Origin: an uncultured Collinsella sp.
GTDB lineage: Bacteria; Actinomycetota; Coriobacteriia; Coriobacteriales; Coriobacteriaceae
DNA length: 64,000 bases
Assembly: GCA_934675795.1 (NCBI GenBank)
Contig: CAKURW010000002.1
Location: 32,561-96,560, forward strand
Direction of reading: 5' to 3'
This document shows, piece after piece, positions 35,819-44,796 of the stretch (positions within the stretch are counted from its first letter, which is position 1; each line of letters begins with the position of its first letter). A program made the translations under genes and the position numbers. A model generated the notes under the pieces. It made no database searches. It was not told where the DNA came from and worked only from the letters and a program-made list of their open reading frames with translations.

Positions 35819-36949
35819 CTAGGCGCGGTGCCAGTCAGTCAGGCAGGCATCGAGGGAGGCGATGAGCGCATCCTTGTCCATGTGACGGCCGATGATGCAC
35901 AGGCTCGTCATGCGGTCGCCCGTCTCGTCGTCCCAAATCTGCATGATCTCGGGGTTCTCGTCGATGATCTTCTGCTTCTCGCCCTCGGGCGCGGAGTCAA
36001 CGAACAAGCCGTTCTCCATCAGGCGCATCTGGTGGCCGGCCTGCTCAAACATGTAGCACATGTCCGGATTGCTGGCCTGCCACAGCGGACCCTTGACGCG
36101 GATGACCTCGTCGGGCCACTCCTGCTCAACAAAATCGGTGAACTTCTGTAGGTCAAACGGCTTGCGGCGCGAGTACACAAAGGTCTCGATGTCGTACTCG
36201 AGCACCTCGGGGTCGTCGTGCTCCTCGGGGTGCTCCATGGCCTCGATCCAGGCGGCGGAGTTGTAGGCGCGCATAAAGTCGAAGCGGTCGGTATCGAGCA
36301 GTTCCTCCATGGGGACCTCGCCGTTTTGGGCCTCGACGATCACGGCGTCCTTCTGCAGGCTGCGCACGATAGCCTTGAGCTCGGCGATCTGCTCAGGCGT
36401 CACGGTGTCGGTCTTGTTGAGGATCAGCGTGGAGCAGAATTCAATCTGCTGGATGAGCAGGCTTTCGATGTCGTCCTCGTCGATATCCTCGGCCAGCAGG
36501 TCGCGACCGCCGTTGAACTCGTCGTACATGCGGGCACAATCGACCACGGCCACGATGTTGTCGAGCGCGAGCTTGGGCTCGCCGCCCACCTTGGCCTCGT
36601 CGCAGAAGCTCGAGATGGTGTAGGCGATGGGGATAGGCTCGCAAATGCCCGAAGCCTCGATGATGATGTAGTCGAAGTTGCCCGAATCGGCGATGCCCTG
36701 CAGCTGGTTGGCAAGGTCGTCCGAAAGCGTGCAGCAGATGCAGCCGTTGGTGAGCGGGATGAGGTCGTCGGTCTCGGAAAGGCCGCCGTCGGCGATAAGG
36801 CTGGCGTCGACGTTGATCTCACCGATATCGTTGACGATCACGGCGGCGCGGATGCCGCCGTCGTTAGCGAGGATGTGGTTGAGCAGCGTGGTCTTGCCGG
36901 CACCGAGGTATCCGGTAAGCATGATGATCTTCACGGGTTTGTTGGGCAT
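35819..36949 (-). CDS. CobW/COG0523-family metal-chaperone GTPase
   Basis: A 376-residue G3E GTPase. The P-loop is GYLGAGKTT (about 13-21), the family's CXCC metal motif is NGCICC (near 68-73), the Walker B/G3 region is IIIEASGICEP and the base-specificity motif NKTD. The C-terminal CobW_C domain follows (VYSRRKPFDLQKF...). Such proteins deliver zinc or other metals to client enzymes. An acidic insert in mid-protein may add metal ligands. AAAGGAGGG lies just before this ATG. An ATG seven codons upstream has no ribosome-binding site. Confidence 0.9.
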   Translation of the reverse strand: MPNKPVKIIMLTGYLGAGKTTLLNHILANDGGIRAAVIVNDIGEINVDASLIADGGLSETDDLIPLTNGCICCTLSDDLANQLQGIADSGNFDYIIIEASGICEPIPIAYTISSFCDEAKVGGEPKLALDNIVAVVDCARMYDEFNGGRDLLAEDIDEDDIESLLIQQIEFCSTLILNKTDTVTPEQIAELKAIVRSLQKDAVIVEAQNGEVPMEELLDTDRFDFMRAYNSAAWIEAMEHPEEHDDPEVLEYDIETFVYSRRKPFDLQKFTDFVEQEWPDEVIRVKGPLWQASNPDMCYMFEQAGHQMRLMENGLFVDSAPEGEKQKIIDENPEIMQIWDDETGDRMTSLCIIGRHMDKDALIASLDACLTDWHRA

Positions 36950-37035
36950 GTGCCCTCCTTTGTTAGACATGGCTTACAGTTGAATCTTATGCCAAACGCC
37001 TGCTCTTATACCCACGCGCCGGCAAATAACACAAG

Positions 37036-37377
37036 CTACTCCCAGGCTCCCCATACATCGGGGCAATAACCGACGGTGGCCTTCTTGCCGTTGCGTACGA
37101 TGGGCTCGGCTAGAACCTGCTGGTTCTCGAGCAGCTTGTCGAAGCGCTGGCTAGGGGTGAGGTGCTGGATGAGTGCGAGCGTCTCCTCGTCCTTGGCTTT
37201 GGGATTGAGTAACTTGTCGATACTACCGACCGCCTGCATCACGCTCGTGAGCTCGCCCTTGCTCATCTCCTTTTCCTTAAGGTCGATAAACTGCACCTTA
37301 ATGCGGCGCTCTTTAAAATAACGCTGCGCCTTCTTGGTGTCGAAGGACTTCTTAGTCCCGAAGATTTGCACGTTCAT
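37036..37377 (-). CDS. ArsC/Spx-family protein without the active-site cysteine
   Basis: A 113-residue thioredoxin-fold protein of the ArsC/YffB/Spx group. The helix after strand 1 reads FGTKKSFDTKKAQRYF, whereas reductases have a cysteine (NCDT or CxxC) at this place, so redox catalysis at the usual site is not possible. The LKEKEMSKGELTSVM helix and the PIVRNGKKATVGYCP strand with its arginine are kept. One cysteine remains, near the C-terminus. It starts 16 bases after the flavoprotein gene and is surely cotranscribed with it. Confidence 0.82.
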   Translation of the reverse strand: MNVQIFGTKKSFDTKKAQRYFKERRIKVQFIDLKEKEMSKGELTSVMQAVGSIDKLLNPKAKDEETLALIQHLTPSQRFDKLLENQQVLAEPIVRNGKKATVGYCPDVWGAWE

Positions 37378-37393
37378 AGTATGTTCCGCCGTT

Positions 37394-38017
37394 CTACCTG
37401 ATGAAGTTGGTCGTTGCGCGATCGGCTTCGGGTGCGTTGATACCAGCGGCCTGTCCTGCCTCGATACAGCGCAGGAGCCAGGCCATGTTTTTGCCGATGT
37501 TTCGCATGGTGGCAAGGCCCTCGGCATCCCCATCGGCGTCGCCGGGCACGCGACCAAACACGTTGTTCCAGTACGTGGAGGCGACCACGGGCATCTGGTT
37601 GATGGTGAAGTACTTGTTGAGCACATCGAAGGTGGTCGATGTACCGCCGCGACGGGCGACGGCGACGGCAGCGCCCGGCTTGTGTGCAAAGGCCTTGCTG
37701 CCGGCATAGAATGCGCGATCGAGTGCCGAGAGGATGCGTCCGCTGGGATGCGCATAGTAGACGGGCGAGCCAAAGACAAAACCGTCGGCCTGTTCGGCGG
37801 CAGCGATGAGCTCGTTCACCACGTCGTCGTCAAAGGTGCAGCGACCGCCAAGCTTGCCGCACTGGCCACAGCCAATGCAGTCGCGAATGGGCTTGGCGCC
37901 CAGTTGAAACACCTCGGTATCAATGCCTTCGGCATTGAGCTGCTCGGCGACCTCGGCGAGTGCGCGGGCGGTGTTGCCGTTTGCCTTGGGGCTGCCATTG
38001 ACCAAAAGAACCTTCAT
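37394..38017 (-). CDS. NADPH-dependent FMN reductase/iron-sulfur flavoprotein family
   Basis: A 207-residue flavodoxin-fold oxidoreductase. The FMN phosphate loop is NGSPKANGNTARAL, a cysteine cluster CIGCGQCGKLGGRC follows at about 48-61, and SPVYYAHPSG provides isoalloxazine contacts. The cysteines resemble those of iron-sulfur flavoproteins, although the spacing to a cluster is not proven. GAGGGAG precedes the ATG. It is the first gene of a two-gene unit with the ArsC-like protein. Confidence 0.88.
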   Translation of the reverse strand: MKVLLVNGSPKANGNTARALAEVAEQLNAEGIDTEVFQLGAKPIRDCIGCGQCGKLGGRCTFDDDVVNELIAAAEQADGFVFGSPVYYAHPSGRILSALDRAFYAGSKAFAHKPGAAVAVARRGGTSTTFDVLNKYFTINQMPVVASTYWNNVFGRVPGDADGDAEGLATMRNIGKNMAWLLRCIEAGQAAGINAPEADRATTNFIR

Positions 38018-38091
38018 CACAAACTCCCTCTGCTTTTGGTGGCTTCTGCAGGGGATTATCGCACGATGGGGGAGGCGGCGCGGGCGCGGTG

Positions 38092-39621
38092 CTAATCCAG
38101 TTTGGTACCTGGCACCTGCACGGCTTTCCCGAGCAACGCTTTGAGCTCGTTCAAAATGGAAACGGGCTGTCGGTCAACGCTGTTCAGATGGAGCGTCGCT
38201 ACACGAATGGGTGGCTGATATTCAAGCGAGCCGATGAGCACGGGGGAACCCAGGAACCGCTCGATTTCGTCTGCGATCGAGTCGGTCTCTTCGGGATCAA
38301 AGTCGTCGAAAAGCGCCACGAATGTCGGCCCCGTCGAGCGGAACAGGCGGCCCTTGCCGCGCGAACAATCCATGAGGCAGGCGGCGCTTTCGGCGAGCAC
38401 GCGGTCGCCTGCATCGAATCCAAAGCGGGCATTGACCTCGGCGATATCGTCGACCTTAATGGCAATAAAGCCTGCCTCGCGCGCCACGCGGCGCATCTCT
38501 CCAATAGCGTTGACCAGCGCGTGGACATCGCCCAGGCCCGTTACCGAGTCGGTCGTATCCGCTAGGCTTCGGTTGACGATAATGCCCACATACATGCTGG
38601 GCTCGGTATCGGTGCCGTCCAAGCGGTAGCCCGTGCAGTCGCAAAGCACGTATTTTCCGGTGGCATCCATTACGCGATACTGCATGTAGTGGAAGTGCCA
38701 CGTGCCGTTTATCACCATGTCGAGCTCGGCGCGTACGTTGTCGCGGTCCTCGGGATGAACGCGGGCAAGCCACATATCGACCGAGTTAAAAGGGTGCTGG
38801 GAGGGCAGGTCAAAATCGCGCACGGCGTTGACCGACCATTGCGATTCTCCAGTATCGAGATTGAGGATAAACGGATAGCGCGTCTCGGAGCTCATGGAGA
38901 TCGCTTGGAACACCCGGTCGTTGCAGGGAAGCTGGTCGACGATCGGGCGTTGCGGCGCGTCATCGTCTTTCGGCTGCTGCACGCGATGCATAAGCTTATA
39001 GCGATACATCTTGCGATCGGCATCCATCGTCATCTGGCGACGCGTGTCGCCGGCAAGTGGATCGACGCGCGAGCAGCCAAAGCTAAAGCTGGCGATCATG
39101 GGCGCCTTGCCACCTGAGCTCGCCTCGATCAGCCCGGCACGTACCTGCTCCAAGCGCTGCTCGAGTTCAGTCTCGTTTGCGGAGAGCGAGATAAGCACAA
39201 ATTCGTCTCCACCGATGCGGAACAGCATCTCATCGTGCTCCATGGTTTCGGAGAGCGTGCGGCAGATGCTCAGAATATAGCGATTGCCTTCGGCGTGGCC
39301 AAACCTATCATTGCAATGTTTGAGATGGTCGATGTCAATATAGGCGCAGGTGAAGGGGCCGCCTTTGCGCCAGAGTTGCTCGACGTGACGGTCGAGTCCG
39401 CTGCGGTTGCCCAAGTTGGTGAGCGGGTCGATATAGGCGTTGCTCTCAAGCAGCCGGCGCTCTTGTTGCAGGATGGCATGCGTCTTTTTCAACTGCTCGC
39501 CAATGCCGCGCAACTCTACGGGCAGGGCGGCAACGTCAAGCTCGGCGGTCGAGACGCCATTCGCAAGTCGCTGGAGATAGGCAATAATCAATTGCTCACC
39601 CAGGCGATATGACTCGTTCAT
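38092..39621 (-). CDS. GGDEF-PAS-GGDEF(degenerate) diguanylate cyclase-like protein
   Basis: A 509-residue soluble protein. A helical N-terminus leads to a GGDEF domain with an intact RIGGDEF motif (about residues 137-143) and DIDHLKHCND, so c-di-GMP synthesis is plausible. A PAS_3-type sensor follows (about 210-330; FNSVDMWLARVHPEDRD). The C-terminal second GGDEF-like domain has lost the motif (RSTGPTFVALF) and is presumably regulatory. AAGGAGG precedes the ATG. Its architecture and sequence match the N-terminal two thirds of the gene upstream, pointing to duplication. Confidence 0.88.
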   Translation of the reverse strand: MNESYRLGEQLIIAYLQRLANGVSTAELDVAALPVELRGIGEQLKKTHAILQQERRLLESNAYIDPLTNLGNRSGLDRHVEQLWRKGGPFTCAYIDIDHLKHCNDRFGHAEGNRYILSICRTLSETMEHDEMLFRIGGDEFVLISLSANETELEQRLEQVRAGLIEASSGGKAPMIASFSFGCSRVDPLAGDTRRQMTMDADRKMYRYKLMHRVQQPKDDDAPQRPIVDQLPCNDRVFQAISMSSETRYPFILNLDTGESQWSVNAVRDFDLPSQHPFNSVDMWLARVHPEDRDNVRAELDMVINGTWHFHYMQYRVMDATGKYVLCDCTGYRLDGTDTEPSMYVGIIVNRSLADTTDSVTGLGDVHALVNAIGEMRRVAREAGFIAIKVDDIAEVNARFGFDAGDRVLAESAACLMDCSRGKGRLFRSTGPTFVALFDDFDPEETDSIADEIERFLGSPVLIGSLEYQPPIRVATLHLNSVDRQPVSILNELKALLGKAVQVPGTKLD

Positions 39622-39659
39622 GATGGATAACCTCCTTGGGCGGAACAATGGTTTGTATC

Positions 39660-39690
39660 ATATCCCCAATTCGGTTTGAATTGGGGATAT
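39660..39690. terminator. Hairpin between the two GGDEF genes
   Basis: ATATCCCCAATTC pairs perfectly with its complement around GGTTT. It lies between two minus-strand genes and may terminate the upstream one, though no strong T-tract follows. Confidence 0.5.
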
Positions 39691-39748
39691 AAGTCAGCTA
39701 ATGGAGGCAAATTCCCCCTTCGGCGGTGGCGTTTTGCGCGCGAGCGTA

Positions 39749-42466
39749 TCAGTCGTTATTGCCACCATCGAGCAATGCCTCAAAATCCTTCGCCGGCATG
39801 GGGCGGTAGTAGAGGAAGCCCTGAGCGTAGCGGGCGCCCATTTGTCGTAGCATGTTCGCCTGCTCATTTGTCTCGACGCCTTCGACCTCGACGGGCAGAT
39901 GGAGCGACTGCGCCATTTCGAGCATCGATGAAATGATTTGCGTGCTGCGGCCTTGATCGCGATCGGTGGGTACAAAGGCGCGGTCGAGCTTGATGACGTC
40001 GACGTTGACGTTCTTGAGCATCGCGAGCGTGGACTGACCGGTGCCAAAATCGTCAATATAGGTCGAGAAGCCGCGGGTGTGCAGGTCGGCCGTCAGTTTG
40101 TCCACGGCCTCGGACTCCCCCGTATAAGCCGTCTCAGTGATCTCGATACGCATGAGCTCGGGCGGTAGGTTGTATTGGGCGGCAAGCGCCCCCATATGTT
40201 CGGCAACGTCGCAGGCAAGGATATCCACGCGCGACACATTAAGCGAAACCGGAACCACACGAAGCCCTCGATCGATGCGCTCGCGCAGCCATGAGGCGAC
40301 ACCCTGCCAAATGTACTTGTCGAGCGTCACCACAAAGCCGCTTTCCTCGAGTGCGGGGATAAACGTTGCGGGCGAAATGAGAGAGCCGTCCTTGTCAATC
40401 CAGCGGGTGAGTGCTTCGGCGCCAATAATCTCACCGGTTTCCATGTCGACCTGGGGCTGCAGGTAGTACGTGATGCGGCCGTTTGAGAGCGCATACTGGA
40501 ACTCGGTTAGCGTGTGGTGGAACGCAACCTCATGCTCATATTCCTCGGGGCGGAAAACGACAATGCGCTCCTTAAAGTCGTTTTTGGCGCGTCGATTGGT
40601 AAACATGGCCTTGGCCTGCGCGTCGATAGTGATTTCCTCATTGGAGTCGATGGGGCAAACGCCCATGGACGGCCAAAAACCTACGCCATCATCATGTCTG
40701 GCTACGGCCTCGCGAACGCGGTTGTAGATTTGATGGACGGTGATGTGCTTAAAAGGGATGAGTACGCAAAAGTCATCTTGGCCCCAGTATCCTGCGACGC
40801 CCATATCGGCATTCTCGATGTCCTTGAGGACCGTGCCCACATCGGCGAGTACGCGGTCGCCCTCGGCCTGGCCGTGCCATTCATTAAACAGGCGCATGTG
40901 GCCCATGTCGACCGTGGCGATGCACCAGGTGCCGTCGCGCCTTGCCTCGAGAAATGCGTTGGCGCGCCGCATAAACTCGCTGGGTCGATAGAGGCCCGTG
41001 AGCATATCGATGCGTTCGGCGATTGCGCTTTTGCGTTCGACCTCGGGTATAGGGAGGCTGTCGTTGGGGACAAGCCCGCCAGCTGTGCGAAGGCGACGAT
41101 CGAGTTCGCCCAAAACAGTCGATGCTTGGGAGTCCAGGCGTTCGTAAAAGGTTGGGACGACAAGACAGACGGGAGCAATGGTGTCGCCTGCGATTTGCAC
41201 AGGAGCGAAAACGGCCTCTTTAAGGTGGCGGGTCAGTTGCTCGAATGCCTCGTGGTCCAAATCGTTGCTGAGCACGACAAACTGGACGCTTCGTGAACGG
41301 TAGACCCGGCTCCTGCCGCGGGTGATCGACAGCATGCGGCCCGCGTATTCGGCAAGCATGTTGTCGACAGCCTCGGCCCCGTAGAGCTCGTTGAGCTTTG
41401 TCGTGCCACGAACGCGCACCGCTATAAGCCCTGTCTTGCAACGGTCGAGGCGGCAGGTATCGATGGCATTGACCAGCATGCGCTGCGTTCCGAGGCCTGT
41501 GGCGGCGTCGACGGTTTCGGCAAGTGAGTGGTTGACGAGCTCGCCGACATAGAGCGAGGGGACATTTCCGTCGCCGTCGATACGAAACCCGCGAGCACGG
41601 CAAAGGACGTAGTCGCCGACGGCGTTGCGCACACGATACTGCATGACGCGACGGTGCTTGGTACCGTTGTAGACTTGGTCGATGTCGTTGACGAAGGCCT
41701 CAAGGTCGTCGGGATGGACGCGCGTTTTCCAGTAATCGCGACAGTTGTCTATGTGCTCTGAGGGAAGGCCAAGATCGCGCAAGGCACCTTGTGACCAAAG
41801 GGTGCGATGTTTGTGCAAGTTCTCGATAAAGAAATAACGACCTTCGTTGAGCATCGAAAAGGCGTCGAAAATACGATCGCTTATTTCGAAGTCGTCGGCG
41901 TGGACTTGCGTGATATTACGTCGATCGAGGTGCACGGCATGACGTAGCTTGTAGTCGTACATGCGATGGTCGGCATCGAGTGTCATACGGTTGGTGGCTT
42001 CGCCCAGGGCGGGGTCGGCATGCGACACTCCATAGCTAAACGAGTGGGGCATCTCGGAATCGTTGTTTTTGAGCAGGATCGTTCGGCAGTGTTCCAGACG
42101 TTCGGCGAGGTCGTCCTCGGTTGCAATCGTAGACAGGATGGCAAACTCGTCGCCGCCTATGCGAAACGCCGCCTCGTCCACTTTCATATACAGCTTGAGA
42201 TAGAGGCTTACCTGCAAGATATAGCGGTTGCCCTCGTCATGCCCAAAGACGTCGTTGCAGTGCTTGAGATTGTCGATATCGATGAACGCCATGGTAACGG
42301 GGGTGTCCTGCTCCCAGAGCTCCTCGAGGGAACGGGCAAAGCCGCCACGGTTGCCAAGCCCGGTAAGCTGGTCGGTAAAGGCGGTCCTAATCAGATCATC
42401 CTGACGCTCGAGAAGGTCACGGACGGTCTTTTCGAGCGTTTCGGTGTAATTGCTGACAGTATCCAT
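39749..42466 (-). CDS. Multidomain GGDEF/PAS/EAL c-di-GMP signalling protein
   Basis: A 905-residue soluble protein. Order: GGDEF with intact RIGGDEF (about 101-107), PAS_3 sensor (about 200-320), a degenerate GGDEF-like domain (SRSVQFVVLS in place of the motif), a third GGDEF-like domain (YWGQDDFCVLI), then an EAL phosphodiesterase domain from about residue 635. The EAL domain keeps the catalytic residues: GAEALTRW, EITETAY, IDDFGTG, IKLD and VEGVET. Both synthesis and breakdown of c-di-GMP are therefore possible. There are no membrane segments. The start is the first in-frame ATG. Confidence 0.9.
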   Translation of the reverse strand: MDTVSNYTETLEKTVRDLLERQDDLIRTAFTDQLTGLGNRGGFARSLEELWEQDTPVTMAFIDIDNLKHCNDVFGHDEGNRYILQVSLYLKLYMKVDEAAFRIGGDEFAILSTIATEDDLAERLEHCRTILLKNNDSEMPHSFSYGVSHADPALGEATNRMTLDADHRMYDYKLRHAVHLDRRNITQVHADDFEISDRIFDAFSMLNEGRYFFIENLHKHRTLWSQGALRDLGLPSEHIDNCRDYWKTRVHPDDLEAFVNDIDQVYNGTKHRRVMQYRVRNAVGDYVLCRARGFRIDGDGNVPSLYVGELVNHSLAETVDAATGLGTQRMLVNAIDTCRLDRCKTGLIAVRVRGTTKLNELYGAEAVDNMLAEYAGRMLSITRGRSRVYRSRSVQFVVLSNDLDHEAFEQLTRHLKEAVFAPVQIAGDTIAPVCLVVPTFYERLDSQASTVLGELDRRLRTAGGLVPNDSLPIPEVERKSAIAERIDMLTGLYRPSEFMRRANAFLEARRDGTWCIATVDMGHMRLFNEWHGQAEGDRVLADVGTVLKDIENADMGVAGYWGQDDFCVLIPFKHITVHQIYNRVREAVARHDDGVGFWPSMGVCPIDSNEEITIDAQAKAMFTNRRAKNDFKERIVVFRPEEYEHEVAFHHTLTEFQYALSNGRITYYLQPQVDMETGEIIGAEALTRWIDKDGSLISPATFIPALEESGFVVTLDKYIWQGVASWLRERIDRGLRVVPVSLNVSRVDILACDVAEHMGALAAQYNLPPELMRIEITETAYTGESEAVDKLTADLHTRGFSTYIDDFGTGQSTLAMLKNVNVDVIKLDRAFVPTDRDQGRSTQIISSMLEMAQSLHLPVEVEGVETNEQANMLRQMGARYAQGFLYYRPMPAKDFEALLDGGNND

Positions 42467-42788
42467 GTCGTAAGCGGCTTTCTGAGGTCGGGCGGATTGC
42501 GTCGGGCGAGCTCGTTGTGCACACGCGTTGTTGTTTGGCGCTTTGCGTGTATCCAGGCCCCCGCCTTGCTGCGTTGTTGGGTTAATTTACCGGCTAATGT
42601 TCGCTGTTGATAACTGCTGAGTAGTATAAACAACAGTGCAGAATTATATATGGGTGCACATGCTGTGGGCGGCTATTATTCGACAGGCGGTAGCGCGACG
42701 ACGCGATGTTCGATGAAATGCGACTGAGACGATATATGTTGACGGGTATACTTGTTCCGGTTTTAAACGCAGGAACGGAGATGGTCGC
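42467..42788. other. Divergent intergenic region, c-di-GMP gene/patatin
   Basis: About 320 bases without a gene. Close to the patatin gene, TTGACG (42739) and TTTAAA (42762) are spaced by 17 bases and make a plausible promoter. The remainder shows no repeats or structured RNA that I recognise. A long minus-strand open frame running from here into the patatin gene is a shadow of that gene. Confidence 0.5.
42739..42767 (+). promoter_or_regulatory. Predicted promoter of the patatin gene
   Basis: TTGACG, 17-base spacer, TTTAAA. The distance to the ATG leaves a leader of roughly 15 bases. Confidence 0.45.
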
Positions 42789-43658
42789 ATGGCACAGCCG
42801 GATACGACGCGCACGGTGGGGCTGGCACTCGAGGGAGGCGGCTACCGCGGTATGTATACGGCGGGCGTGCTCGACGTTTGGATGGAGCACGGCTTGACTT
42901 GCGACCATATGGTGGGTGTCTCGGCGGGCGCGGCGTTTGGCTACAACTTTAAATCGCGCCAGATCGGCCGTGCCATTCGCTATAACAAGGCCTATTGTGC
43001 CGATAAGCGCTATGCGGGTGTAGCAAGCTGGCTGCGGACCGGCGATATGTTCAATGCCGATTTTGCCTATCACGAGGTGCCTATCGAGCGCGATCCCATT
43101 GACTTGGAGGCGTATCGCGCCTGTCCCATGCGGTTTACGTGCGTGTGCACCGATATCGAGACGGGCAAGGCCGTCTACCACGACCTGCCCTATGGCGACG
43201 AGAGGGATATCGAGTGGATCCGGGCATCGTCGGCGATTCCCGTGGCGACGCGTCCCGTTGCTATTGACGGGCATAAGTATCTGGATGGTGGCGTGGCTGA
43301 TTCTATTCCCAGTGCATGGCTGTTTGCGCAGGGGTATGACCGCAATATCGTGGTACTCACGCAGCCGGCGGGCTTTGTGAAGCAGCCCAACAGCGTGATG
43401 CCGATGCTGCGGCGCGTGTTCCGTCACTACCCGGAGTTTGTCGCAGCGCTTGAGCATCGGCATGAGGTTTACAATGCCACGCTCGATGACCTGGCACGTC
43501 GTGAGGCCGCCGGCGATATCTTTGTGGTGCGTCCGAGCGAATCGGTGAAGGTGCCGTCACTATGCCGCGAGCCCGATGAGCTCGAGCGCATCTATCAGAT
43601 CGGCCGCCACGATGCGGAGGCGACTTTGCCGGCGTTGGGAGCGTATCTGGCGGGGTAA
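42789..43658 (+). CDS. Patatin-like phospholipase family protein
   Basis: A 289-residue lipid acyl hydrolase with the Ser-Asp dyad. The oxyanion loop EGGGYRGMYTAGVL opens the domain, the nucleophile elbow is GVSAG (Ser about residue 46), and the catalytic Asp is in DGGVADSIP. It resembles the YjjU/RssA group with an intact C-terminal helical part. There is no signal peptide, so action at the inner face of the membrane is likely. The Shine-Dalgarno sequence (GGAG) is about seven bases upstream. Confidence 0.92.
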   Translation: MAQPDTTRTVGLALEGGGYRGMYTAGVLDVWMEHGLTCDHMVGVSAGAAFGYNFKSRQIGRAIRYNKAYCADKRYAGVASWLRTGDMFNADFAYHEVPIERDPIDLEAYRACPMRFTCVCTDIETGKAVYHDLPYGDERDIEWIRASSAIPVATRPVAIDGHKYLDGGVADSIPSAWLFAQGYDRNIVVLTQPAGFVKQPNSVMPMLRRVFRHYPEFVAALEHRHEVYNATLDDLARREAAGDIFVVRPSESVKVPSLCREPDELERIYQIGRHDAEATLPALGAYLAG

Positions 43659-43669
43659 GGGTCGCATGC

Positions 43670-43715
43670 GGAAAGCGCATCCCAGAATGGAGGTCCAAAC
43701 TGGGATGCGCTTTCC
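43670..43715. terminator. Bidirectional terminator
   Basis: A 16-bp perfect stem (GGAAAGCGCATCCCAG with its complement) lies between the convergent patatin and thiE genes. Confidence 0.8.
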
Positions 43716-43759
43716 ATTACTGAAGATGTGAGGCTGCGGATCAGCCGCTCGGCTTATGC

Positions 43760-44455
43760 CTATGCCTGCTGCCAGGTGTCGACAAGCTCCTTGGCGGCAG
43801 CGTGGGGGTCGTCGGCACTGCAGACGGCGCTTACCACAAAGAAGCCATCGACGCCGGTGGCCTTGAGCTGCGGCAGGTCGGCCGTCTTGACGCCGCCGCC
43901 CACTACGATGGGCACGGGGCTTGCCGCGTGGAGTGCGGCCAGATCCTCAAAGCTCTTGGTGATGATGGAGCCATCGGCTGCGCGTCCGCAGTCGCGCTTG
44001 GTCTCGGTCTCGTGGAGCGGGCCGATGCCCAGGTAGTCGACCAGGCTCATGTCGGCGGTCTTGACGTACTCGAGCATCTCCTCGCAACGGGCCGAAAGGC
44101 CCACGATGGCATCGGGGCCCAAAAGTTTGCGGCAGACCTCGACGGGAATATCGCTCTGGCCTACATGCACGCCATCGACAGCAATACCCTGCTCGCGCGC
44201 GGCGAGTACGCAGTCCAGGCGGTCGTCGATTAACAGGGCGACCTGACCGGTCTTGCCAGCCTGTGCGATTGCCTGCGCGGCGTCGCCGGTCAGTGCGATG
44301 ATCTCGCGGGCGCTTGCCACCTTGGAGCGCACCTGGATGCAGGTAAAGCCTGCGTCGAGCGCCTGGGCCACCACATCGCCCACGGGGCGTCCCAGCGTGT
44401 TTTCGGGGCCGAGTACTAGATAGGCCGAGATATCAAGGTTGTCGCGGATGCTCAT
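43760..44455 (-). CDS. thiE: Thiamine phosphate synthase
   Basis: TIM-barrel enzyme joining HMP-pyrophosphate and thiazole phosphate to give thiamine monophosphate. The 231-residue protein contains IQVRSK (pyrophosphate binding), LLIDDRLD, DGVHVGQSD, VGLSARCEEM and GIGPLHETETK, then VVGGGV near the C-terminus. Its ATG overlaps the stop of the thiamine-binding protein gene by four bases. It is the last gene of the TPP-riboswitch operon. Confidence 0.95.
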   Translation of the reverse strand: MSIRDNLDISAYLVLGPENTLGRPVGDVVAQALDAGFTCIQVRSKVASAREIIALTGDAAQAIAQAGKTGQVALLIDDRLDCVLAAREQGIAVDGVHVGQSDIPVEVCRKLLGPDAIVGLSARCEEMLEYVKTADMSLVDYLGIGPLHETETKRDCGRAADGSIITKSFEDLAALHAASPVPIVVGGGVKTADLPQLKATGVDGFFVVSAVCSADDPHAAAKELVDTWQQA

Positions 44456-44793
44456 CGTGCTTCCTCCTGCTTCTTGATCTGTGCTTCCATGCGCTCGAGC
44501 TTGCCGGTCATGGTGTCGGTAAATCCGGGACGAATATCGGCTTTGAGCACGACTTCGGTGCGGATGCCCTTGTTTGCCAGAACAAAGGTCGCGTCGCGCA
44601 CGACCTGCATGACCTCGTCCCAGTCGCCTTCGATCTCGGTAAACATCGAGGTGGTGCGGTTGGGAAGGCCGCTCTCGCGTATGACGCGCACGACCTCGGC
44701 GACCTCGGCGGAGAGCTCATCGCCGGTGCCGCACGGGGCGATGGCCACGGCGACGAGCGTGTTCATGCCGGCATTGGTTGTGGGCTCGGACAT
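44452..44793 (-). CDS. MTH1187/YkoF-like thiamine-binding protein
   Basis: A 113-residue ferredoxin-like-fold protein of the thiamine_BP (formerly DUF77) family. Relatives bind thiamine or HMP. Typical segments are VAVAIAPCGTGDELSAEVAEVV, TTSMFTEIEGDWDEVMQVV and the NKGIRTEVVLKADIRPG strand. It lies between thiM and thiE with a 3-base gap and a 4-base overlap, so it probably binds a thiamine precursor or product within the salvage pathway. Confidence 0.9.
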   Translation of the reverse strand: MSEPTTNAGMNTLVAVAIAPCGTGDELSAEVAEVVRVIRESGLPNRTTSMFTEIEGDWDEVMQVVRDATFVLANKGIRTEVVLKADIRPGFTDTMTGKLERMEAQIKKQEEAR

Positions 44794-44796
44794 GGC

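Noticed and set aside
42594-43463. 289-residue minus-strand frame opposite the patatin gene
   Set aside because: It is antisense to a gene with an intact catalytic dyad and has no domain or ribosome-binding site.
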